DNA of 64,000 nucleotides, taken from Rhodococcus spongiicola (lineage in GTDB: Bacteria; Actinomycetota; Actinomycetes; Mycobacteriales; Mycobacteriaceae). Each line of letters starts with the position of its first letter. Position 1 is the stretch's first letter. The notes under the pieces were generated by a model. It had not been told where the DNA came from and did not search any database. It saw only the letters and a program-made list of their open reading frames with translations. The stretch covers positions 415,469-479,468 of the forward strand of contig NZ_RKLN01000002.1 of NCBI RefSeq assembly GCF_004011835.1. The letters are read 5' to 3'. This document shows, in pieces, positions 58,193-64,000 of the stretch. The position numbers were made by a program, and so were the translations under genes.

Positions 58193-58239
58193 TTGCACAT
58201 GCAGATGTGTTGCACATCATGTTCGTTAAGGTCCATGAT
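58193..58239 (+). promoter_or_regulatory. Conserved promoter/operator of AGCS gene 1
   Basis: TTGCACAT boxes at 58193-58200 and 58210-58217 (17 bp apart). The second supplies the -35 TTGCAC, then 18 bp and CATGAT (58234-58239) end 6 nt before ATG 58246. The same arrangement recurs before AGCS gene 2. Confidence 0.6.
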
Positions 58240-58245
58240 CGACGA

Positions 58246-59685
58246 ATGGACGCATCTCTCGATGCTGTCACGAGAATCAACGAGATTTACTGGTACGGCG
58301 TGATCGTGCTGCTCGTGGGCCTGGGCGTGTACTTCACGGTGTGGTCGCGGTTCGTGCAGATTCGATTGATTCCCGACATGCTGCGCTCGATCGTCGAACG
58401 TGCCGGGACGCTCCCCGACGGCACCAGGGGGATCTCCGCATTCCGAGCTTTCTCCGTCTCGGCTGCCGCCCGCGTCGGTACCGGCAACATCATCGGGGTC
58501 GGTCTCGCGATCAGCGTGGGTGGGCCGGGTGCGGTGTTCTGGATGTGGGCGATGGCCGTGGTCGGTGCGGCGACCGCTTTCGTGGAGTCCACCCTCGCCC
58601 AGCTGTACAAGGTGCGTGACCGTGACGGATTCCGTGGTGGCCCTGCGTACTACATGCTGCACGGATTGCGGCGACGCTGGATGGGGGTGATCTTCGCAGT
58701 CGTCATCACCCTCACCTACGGGTTCAGCTGGAACGCGGTACAGGCCAACGCGATCGTCGATGCGGCTTCGGAGTCGATCGGGTTCGACGGAAGTGGCCCG
58801 GCCGCCGCCATCGGGTTGGTGGTTGCGGTGCTGGTCGCCGTAGTGATCTTCGGCGGCTTTCGGCGGATCTCGGCGGTCTCGCAGATCCTCGTGCCTCTGG
58901 TCGCGACCGCATACATCGTGCTCGGGTTGCTGGTCGTGGCACTCAACATCGGCGAGGTGCCGCGGATGTTCCAGCTGATCGTCGAGGACGCGTTCGGTAT
59001 CCGCGAGGTGGTCAGCGGTGGATTCGCTGCGGCATTCATGTACGGGGTCCGCCGGGGCTTGTTCTCCAACGAGGCGGGCATGGGTTCTGCGCCGAATGCC
59101 GGCGCCACTGCCGCTGTTTCGCATCCCGTCAAGCAAGGGTTGGTGCAGAGCCTGGGCGTGTACTTCGACACTCTCCTGGTCTGCTCGATCACGGCGTTCA
59201 TCATCTTGTTGTCGGACCCCGAGTACGGCACCCCGACCGGCGCCTCGCTCACCCAGAACGCACTGGCCGCCGAGCTCGGAGCGTGGACCGTGCACTTCCT
59301 CGCGATCGCGATCTTCTTCCTGGCCTTCACCTCGATCATCGGCAACTACTACTACGGCGAGGCGAACGTCGAGTTCCTCACAGGTTCCCCGGGTGTCCTG
59401 CGTGGCTACCGGCTGCTCGTCGTGGCGTGCGTGTTCGGCGGCGCCATCGGCTCGCTTCCGATCGTGTGGGAGCTGGCCGACCTGACCATGGGTGTGATGA
59501 CAACGGTCAACCTGCTGGCGTTGATGCCACTGTCGGGTGTCGCGCTCGCGTTGTTCGCGCACTACTCGCGTCAGCGAGCGCAGGGAATCGATCCGGTGTT
59601 CCATCGCGATGAGCTGCCGGAGATCCGCGGAGTTCAGGTGTGGGAGGAGACGGGCGCCGCGCACGGCAGGGTGATTGAACACTGA
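58246..59685 (+). CDS. AGCS-family sodium:alanine/glycine symporter, copy 1
   Basis: 479-residue membrane protein with about 11 helices. GTGNIIGVGLAISVGGPGAVFWMW and GLFSNEAGMGSAPNAGATA are signatures of the alanine or glycine:cation symporter family. About 45 residues differ from the neighbouring copy, so the pair is about 90% identical by eye. ATG 58246 (MDASLDAV) is preferred over an upstream ATG at 58207 because the promoter boxes end just before it. It is the first half of a tandem duplication that includes osmC. Confidence 0.9.
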   Translation: MDASLDAVTRINEIYWYGVIVLLVGLGVYFTVWSRFVQIRLIPDMLRSIVERAGTLPDGTRGISAFRAFSVSAAARVGTGNIIGVGLAISVGGPGAVFWMWAMAVVGAATAFVESTLAQLYKVRDRDGFRGGPAYYMLHGLRRRWMGVIFAVVITLTYGFSWNAVQANAIVDAASESIGFDGSGPAAAIGLVVAVLVAVVIFGGFRRISAVSQILVPLVATAYIVLGLLVVALNIGEVPRMFQLIVEDAFGIREVVSGGFAAAFMYGVRRGLFSNEAGMGSAPNAGATAAVSHPVKQGLVQSLGVYFDTLLVCSITAFIILLSDPEYGTPTGASLTQNALAAELGAWTVHFLAIAIFFLAFTSIIGNYYYGEANVEFLTGSPGVLRGYRLLVVACVFGGAIGSLPIVWELADLTMGVMTTVNLLALMPLSGVALALFAHYSRQRAQGIDPVFHRDELPEIRGVQVWEETGAAHGRVIEH

Positions 59686-59820
59686 ACAGACTCCCACACC
59701 CGCTCCCACCGAACTGTGGGTCGAGCGCACCGGAACCCGCCTCTACACCGGTCGCAGCTCACGCGGCGCCGAGGTGCGCATCGGATCGGAATCGGTCGAG
59801 GACGTCATCACGGCCGGCGT
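59683..59820 (+). pseudogene. Truncated osmC remnant between the two AGCS genes
   Basis: From 59683 to 59819 the sequence matches the start of the intact osmC gene (61364-61500) at a constant offset of 1681 bp, encoding AEQTPTPAPTELWVERTGTR-like sequence. The ATG start is lost (AACACTGAACAG here against AACATGGCTGAACAG). Similarity stops after about 46 codons, where unrelated sequence and the next AGCS promoter begin. The fragment therefore cannot make OsmC. It dates the duplication as AGCS plus osmC, with decay of the first osmC copy. Confidence 0.85.
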
Positions 59821-59870
59821 ACCAGGACCGGGGCGAGTCAGGCGACTGCCGAGATGTCTGAGTACATATA

Positions 59871-59917
59871 TTGCACATATAGATGTGTTGCACATCACGT
59901 TCGTAAGGGTCCATGAT
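59871..59917 (+). promoter_or_regulatory. Conserved promoter/operator of AGCS gene 2
   Basis: TTGCACAT at 59871-59878 and 59888-59895, -35 TTGCAC (59888-59893), 18 bp, CATGAT (59912-59917), 6 nt, then ATG 59924. It has the same layout as before copy 1. Confidence 0.6.
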
Positions 59918-59923
59918 CGAGCA

Positions 59924-61366
59924 ATGGACGCGTCCATCGATGCTGTCACGAAAATCAACGATATCTACTGGTACGCCGTAATAGTGCTGCTCGTGGGCCT
60001 GGGCGTGTACTTCACGGTGTGGTCGCGGTTCGTGCAGTTTCGAATGATTCCCGACATGCTGCGCTCGATCGTCGAACGCGCCGAAACGCTCCCCGACGGC
60101 ACCAAGGGCATCTCCGCATTCCGAGCGTTCTCCGTCTCGGCTGCCGCCCGCGTCGGCACCGGCAACATCGTCGGCGTCGGCATCGCGATCAGCGTGGGCG
60201 GGCCGGGTGCGGTGTTCTGGATGTGGGCGATGGCGGTGGTCGGTGCGGCGAGCGCCTTCATCGAGTCCACCCTCGCCCAGCTGTACAAGGTGCGTGACCG
60301 TGACGGATTCCGGGGTGGTCCCGCGTACTACATGCTGCACGGGCTGCGGCGACGCTGGATGGGCGCGATCTTCGCGGTCGTCATCACCCTCACCTACGGG
60401 TTCGCCTTCAACGCGGTTCAGGCCAATGCGATCGTGGACGCGGCTTCGGAGTCGATCGGGTTCGACGGGAGTGGTCCGGCCGCCGCCATCGGGCTGGTGG
60501 TTGCGGTGCTGGTCGCCGCCGTGATCTTCGGCGGAATACGGCGAATATCGGTGGTCGCGGAGATCCTCGTACCTCTGGTTGCGACCGCATACATCGTGCT
60601 CGGGTTGCTGGTCGTGGTGCTCAACATCGGTGAGGTGCCGGGCGTGTTGCAGTTGATCGTCGAGGACGCGTTCGGTATCCGCGAGGTGGTCAGCGGTGGA
60701 TTCGGTGCGGCGTTGGTGTACGGGGTCCGCCGGGGCTTGTTCTCCAACGAGGCGGGCATGGGTTCTGCGCCGAATGCTGGTGCCACTGCTGCTGTTTCGC
60801 ATCCGGTCAAGCAGGGTTTGGTCCAGAGCCTGGGCGTCTACTTCGACACCCTGGTGATCTGTTCGATCACGGCGATCATCATCTTGCTGTCCGACCCCGA
60901 GTACGGCACCCCGGCCGGTGCCTCGCTCACCCAGAACGCACTGGCAGTCGAACTCGGCGGCTGGACCGTGCATTTCCTCGCGATTGCCATCTTCTTTCTG
61001 GCCTTCACCTCGGTTATCGGCAACTACTACTACGGCGAGGTCAACGTCGAGTTCCTCACAGCTTCCCCGGGTGCCCTGCGGGGCTACCGGCTGCTCGTCG
61101 TGGCGTGCGTGTTCGGCGGCGCCGTCGGCTCGCTTCCGATCGTGTGGGAGCTGGCCGACCTCACCATGGGAGTGATGGCAACGGTCAACCTCCTGGCGTT
61201 GATGCCGCTGTCGGGTGTCGCCTTCGCGTTGTTCGCGCACTACTCGCGTCAGCGTGCGCAGGGCATCGATCCGGTATTCCATCGCGCCGATCTGCCGGAG
61301 ATCCGCGGAGTGCAGCTGTGGGAGGAGACGGGCGCCGCGCATGGCAGGATGTCCGAACATGGCTGA
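59924..61366 (+). CDS. AGCS-family sodium:alanine/glycine symporter, copy 2
   Basis: 480 residues; the same family motifs as copy 1 are conserved. Changes are spread evenly over loops and helices, mostly conservative (for example Ile/Val/Leu), which suggests both copies remain under selection. The frame upstream from 59675 joins the osmC remnant to this gene but is unlikely to be translated, as the promoter lies within it. The stop overlaps the osmC start by 8 nt (ATGGCTGA), so this copy is coupled to intact osmC. Confidence 0.9.
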   Translation: MDASIDAVTKINDIYWYAVIVLLVGLGVYFTVWSRFVQFRMIPDMLRSIVERAETLPDGTKGISAFRAFSVSAAARVGTGNIVGVGIAISVGGPGAVFWMWAMAVVGAASAFIESTLAQLYKVRDRDGFRGGPAYYMLHGLRRRWMGAIFAVVITLTYGFAFNAVQANAIVDAASESIGFDGSGPAAAIGLVVAVLVAAVIFGGIRRISVVAEILVPLVATAYIVLGLLVVVLNIGEVPGVLQLIVEDAFGIREVVSGGFGAALVYGVRRGLFSNEAGMGSAPNAGATAAVSHPVKQGLVQSLGVYFDTLVICSITAIIILLSDPEYGTPAGASLTQNALAVELGGWTVHFLAIAIFFLAFTSVIGNYYYGEVNVEFLTASPGALRGYRLLVVACVFGGAVGSLPIVWELADLTMGVMATVNLLALMPLSGVAFALFAHYSRQRAQGIDPVFHRADLPEIRGVQLWEETGAAHGRMSEHG

Positions 61367-61793
61367 ACAGACTCCTGCACCCGCGCCCACCGAACTGTGG
61401 GTCGAGCGCACCGGCACTCGTCTCTACACCGGTCGCAGCTCACGCGGCGCCGAGGTGCGCATCGGATCGGAATCGGTCGAGGGCGTCTTCACGCCCGGCG
61501 AACTACTCAAGATCGCTCTGGCCGCGTGCTCGGGCATGAGTTCGGATTTCCCGCTGTCCCGGCGTCTCGGTGACGACTACGACGCGACCATTCGCGTCTC
61601 TGGCGCCGCGGACCGCGAGAACGAGCTGTACCCCCACCTCGAGGAGGTCCTCGAACTCGACCTCAGTGAACTCGATGCCGAGGCACAGGGACGGCTGGTC
61701 GCGTTGGTCGAGCGTTCGATCGACAAGGTGTGCACCGTCGGGCGCACTCTGAAGGCCGGCACGAACATCACCCTGAAGATCGAAACGGACTAG
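61359..61793 (+). CDS. OsmC-family protein (organic hydroperoxide resistance fold)
   Basis: 144 residues. OsmC/Ohr fold with two cysteines, C57 (ALAACSGM) and C124 (KVCTVGRTL), spaced as the peroxidatic pair of thiol peroxidases. The counterpart Rv2923c precedes acyP and smc in M. tuberculosis. ATG 61359 overlaps the stop of the second AGCS gene. A role in peroxide detoxification is from the family, not shown. Confidence 0.9.
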   Translation: MAEQTPAPAPTELWVERTGTRLYTGRSSRGAEVRIGSESVEGVFTPGELLKIALAACSGMSSDFPLSRRLGDDYDATIRVSGAADRENELYPHLEEVLELDLSELDAEAQGRLVALVERSIDKVCTVGRTLKAGTNITLKIETD

Positions 61794-61874
61794 GCTTCCC
61801 TGTCTCCTTCTTGCTAGATTCTTTGGGCAAGAACGAAATTCGAGGTCACAGACCGTAGCGGAAGGGGGATCCCC

Positions 61875-61936
61875 GTGCGGATGCGGCGGAGTGCAGGAGC
61901 TGCGGGTGCGCTCGCGTTCGGGCGGCGATCGGGCTG
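61875..61936 (+). other. Signal-peptide segment out of frame with the SMP-30-like gene
   Basis: A GTG at 61875, preceded by GGGGG 7 nt upstream, opens a frame reading MRMRRSAGAAGALAF, a typical secretion signal start. Near 61915-61925 (GCGTTCGGGCGGCG) the frame must change by one base to continue as AAIGLVSGAPAAAE with an AxA cleavage site. The single-base difference is in a GGG run, so it could be a real frameshift or a sequence error. Confidence 0.65.
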
Positions 61937-62809
61937 GTGTCCGGCGCCCCGGCGGCCGCCGAGCTGTCCGTCGGCGCGAACCCGTGTCCTCAGTGGAGCG
62001 CGGTTACGGTCGCGGACGGCTACGGGATGCTCGAGAACCTCGCGTTCGATGGCCAGGGCTCGATGCTGCTGTCGGAGTCGGGGTTCGTGGGCCCCGGCGC
62101 GGTCCACACCCTCGACGCGTCCGGCGCCCGCGGCACCCTCGCCGAGAGTGTGAACGGACCGGGCGGCCTCGTCCTCACCGATGAGCACGCCTACTTCACC
62201 ACAGGAAACTCTGCGCTCTCGGGCTTGCTCGGTATCGCCAACGGCACCGTCGACGCGGTGAACCTCGACACCGGCGACCGACGCACCCTCGCGTCCGATC
62301 TGGTGATGCCCAACGGCCTGACCAGGCTCGGCAACGGTGATCTGCTCACCACCCGCAATCTCGGAGCACCGGGCCTCACTCGGATACCGGCCGAGCGCCC
62401 TGGCTCACAGGAACTCGTGCGCGCCGATCTCGGCACCGTCAACGGCATCGCCACCGACGGCGACCGTGTGTTTCTGACCACCTCGTTCGATCCGCTGAGC
62501 GAGTTGAAGATCCTCTCGGCGACCGACCTGCACGGTCCGGTCCGGACGATCCCGCTGCCAGGGATCGGGCCGCTCAACGTCGCCGACGACCTGACAGTCG
62601 GTCCCGACGGCGCTGTCTACGTGGCCTACAACCTCCCCGGGAAGATACTGCGCGTGGACACCGTGACGGGCACCAGCTGTGAGATCGCGTCCGGTCTGAC
62701 GCTGACCTCCGCAGTGAAGTTCGGGGCCGGTCCCGGGTGGGACGAAGCGTCGCTGTACGCAACGGGCTTCGACGGCACCGTCCGTCAGCTGACCCCGCCC
62801 GTCCGATAA
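61937..62809 (+). CDS. SMP-30/gluconolactonase-like beta-propeller protein (signal peptide frameshifted)
   Basis: 290 residues from GTG 61937. Repeated beta-propeller blades (GMLENLAFDGQGSMLLSES, NGLTRLGNGDLLTTRN, NVADDLTVGPDGAVYVAY) resemble the SMP-30/gluconolactonase superfamily. Two cysteines (NPCPQW and TSCEIA) fit a secreted protein with a disulfide. The first residues (VSGAPAAAE) look like the end of a signal peptide whose start lies in another frame, so as written the product would not be exported. Substrate unknown. The stop TAA overlaps a possible ATG of acyP. Confidence 0.7.
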   Translation: MSGAPAAAELSVGANPCPQWSAVTVADGYGMLENLAFDGQGSMLLSESGFVGPGAVHTLDASGARGTLAESVNGPGGLVLTDEHAYFTTGNSALSGLLGIANGTVDAVNLDTGDRRTLASDLVMPNGLTRLGNGDLLTTRNLGAPGLTRIPAERPGSQELVRADLGTVNGIATDGDRVFLTTSFDPLSELKILSATDLHGPVRTIPLPGIGPLNVADDLTVGPDGAVYVAYNLPGKILRVDTVTGTSCEIASGLTLTSAVKFGAGPGWDEASLYATGFDGTVRQLTPPVR

Positions 62810-62817
62810 TGGAAGCC

Positions 62818-63120
62818 ATGCACGACGAAGCCATACACGACTCTGGCGCAACCGAACGGCTCACGGCCTGGGTCCACGGCTACGTCCAAGGCGTCGGCTT
62901 CCGGTGGTGGACGCGCTCGCGCGCGCTCGAACTGGGACTGATCGGCCACGCGACCAACCACACCGACGGCCGGGTTCTCGTGATCGCGGAGGGCCCGCGC
63001 CATGCCCTCGAACGGCTTCTGGCTCTGCTGCGATCCGGGCGGACCCCCGGAAGTGTGACTCTCGTCGTCGAGCATTTCGACGCGGCGCGCGGGGGTCTCT
63101 CCGGGTTCGTCGAACGCTGA
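62818..63120 (+). CDS. acyP: Acylphosphatase
   Basis: 100 residues. It hydrolyses acyl phosphates. Catalytic R29 (in [11 protein letters not shown]) and N47 ([10 protein letters not shown]) are in place. ATG 62818 is favoured because GATAAT (62805-62810) ends 7 nt upstream, giving a leaderless transcript; ATG 62809, overlapping the preceding stop, is the alternative. It is followed by smc, as in mycobacteria. Confidence 0.93.
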   Translation: MHDEAIHDSGATERLTAWVHGYVQGVGFRWWTRSRALELGLIGHATNHTDGRVLVIAEGPRHALERLLALLRSGRTPGSVTLVVEHFDAARGGLSGFVER

Positions 63121-63142
63121 ACCGCCGGTAGAGTCCACCGTC

Positions 63143-64000
63143 ATGCACCTGAAGAGTCTGACGTTGAAAGGCTTCAAGTCCTTTGCGTCCGCAACGACTC
63201 TGCGCTTCGAGCCCGGGATCACCTGTGTCGTCGGGCCGAACGGCTCCGGCAAGTCGAACGTCGTCGACGCGCTCACCTGGGTGATGGGGGAGCAGGGTGC
63301 AAAGGCGCTGCGCGGCGGCAAGATGCAGGACGTGATCTTCGCGGGCACCGCGGGTCGGGCTGCGCTGGGCCGCGCGGAGGTGACACTCACGATCGACAAC
63401 TCCGACGGCGCCCTGCCGATCGACTACTCGGAGGTCTCCATCACCCGGCGGATGTTCCGCGACGGCGCCGGCGAGTACGAGATCAACGGGAACTCCTGCC
63501 GGCTGATGGACGTGCAGGAACTGCTCAGCGACTCCGGTATCGGCCGCGAGATGCACGTGATCGTGGGGCAGGGCCAGCTGGCGGCGATTCTCGAATCGCG
63601 ACCCGAGGAGCGCCGCGCATTCATCGAGGAAGCCGCCGGGGTGCTCAAGCACCGCAGGCGCAAGGAAAAGGCGGTTCGCAAGCTCGACTCGATGCAGGCC
63701 AACCTTGCCCGGCTCACCGACCTCACCGCGGAACTGCGCCGGCAGCTCAAGCCCCTCGGCAGACAGGCCGAGGTCGCGCGCCGCGCCCAGACCGTGCAGG
63801 CCGACCTGCGCGACGCGCGGCTGCGGCTGGCCGCCGACGACCTCGTGACCCGGCGCGCCGAACTCGAGAACCAGACGCACGACGAGAAGCTCGCCCGCCA
63901 GCAGCAGGAGGCGGTCCAGACCGCTCTCGACGCCGCGACCGCCGAACTCGGCGGGCACGAGCAGGCCTTGACTCGGCTCGCCCCCCAGGCCGAGGCGGCG
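63143..64000 (+). CDS. smc: Chromosome partition protein Smc (5' part)
   Basis: The first 286 codons run to the right edge of the window. The N-terminal ABC-type head has [14 protein letters not shown] and Walker [10 protein letters not shown] (31-39); the signature [20 protein letters not shown] and the beginning of the coiled coil (from about residue 165) follow. It condenses and segregates chromosomes with ScpAB. ATG 63143 has a TAGAGT box 8 nt upstream. Confidence 0.96.
   Translation, partial: MHLKSLTLKGFKSFASATTLRFEPGITCVVGPNGSGKSNVVDALTWVMGEQGAKALRGGKMQDVIFAGTAGRAALGRAEVTLTIDNSDGALPIDYSEVSITRRMFRDGAGEYEINGNSCRLMDVQELLSDSGIGREMHVIVGQGQLAAILESRPEERRAFIEEAAGVLKHRRRKEKAVRKLDSMQANLARLTDLTAELRRQLKPLGRQAEVARRAQTVQADLRDARLRLAADDLVTRRAELENQTHDEKLARQQQEAVQTALDAATAELGGHEQALTRLAPQAEAA

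Noticed and set aside
59675-59923. Fusion of an OsmC N-terminus to the second AGCS symporter
   Set aside because: The frame is open, but it has no natural osmC start codon, and the AGCS promoter with its -10 lies inside it, so translation from ATG 59924 is more likely.

Overview
The window is high-GC actinobacterial chromosome, most likely from a mycolate-containing member of the Mycobacteriales close to Rhodococcus/Nocardia. The reasons are the GTG-rich starts, the many leaderless promoters, an F420-pathway guanylyltransferase, a SepIVA homologue, a lysine-rich HupB, and a gene order that follows the Mycobacterium tuberculosis block Rv3010c-Rv2922c almost gene for gene. The genus is inferred from gene order and style, not from a marker gene. 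There are no rRNA genes, prophage, insertion sequence, CRISPR array or integrase.

Layout. 1-7.7 kb: a Tat-exported metallophosphoesterase (cut by the left edge), an orphan NarL-type response regulator, pfkA, gatB, a Kef-type antiporter, an LppZ-like lipoprotein and a DoxX protein. 7.7-17.1 kb: branched-chain amino acid and serine synthesis (ilvD, a PH-domain protein, ilvB-ilvN-ilvC behind a transcription attenuator with a leucine/valine/isoleucine leader peptide, serA, leuB). 17.1-21.5 kb: an MFS transporter, an FAH-family enzyme, gltX, then tRNA-Gln(CTG) and two identical tRNA-Glu(CTC). 21.5-27 kb: a PPOX-fold protein, an IclR regulator divergent from leuC-leuD, hupB and mutT1. 27-36 kb: ppk, cofC/fbiD, gpsA, ddl, a DUF3515 protein, a stand-alone RAM-domain protein, thiL, a gamma-carbonic-anhydrase-like protein and ung. 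36-49.8 kb: a crotonase, rpmB, a DAK2/FakA-like protein, recG, pyruvate carboxylase, rsmD, coaD, sepIVA, a DUF177 protein, rpmF, rnc and mutM. 49.8-61.4 kb: an accessory block between mutM and osmC, made of marR/DHA2 efflux, gntK-gntP-gntR, a 30-residue membrane peptide with kdpD-kdpE, and two tandem AGCS sodium:alanine symporters. 61.4-64 kb: osmC, an SMP-30-like secreted protein with a frameshifted signal peptide, acyP and the start of smc.

How the genes connect. GatB, the glutamyl-tRNA synthetase, tRNA-Gln and tRNA-Glu together imply the indirect (transamidation) route to Gln-tRNA. ilvBNC, ilvD and leuBCD give most of valine/isoleucine/leucine synthesis, controlled at two visible points: the ilv attenuator and the IclR regulator beside leuCD. 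pfkA, pyc, gntK/gntP and gpsA link sugar uptake, glycolysis, anaplerosis and lipid precursors.

Most unusual features: a tandem duplication of the AGCS-osmC unit in which one osmC copy has decayed; kdpDE without kdpFABC; a recurrent pattern of short (13-20 bp) degenerate tandem duplications at gene ends, several containing the stop codon; two RamB-like boxes around a CRP-like palindrome upstream of pyc; and TANNNT boxes 6-8 nt before the start codon in about fourteen genes.
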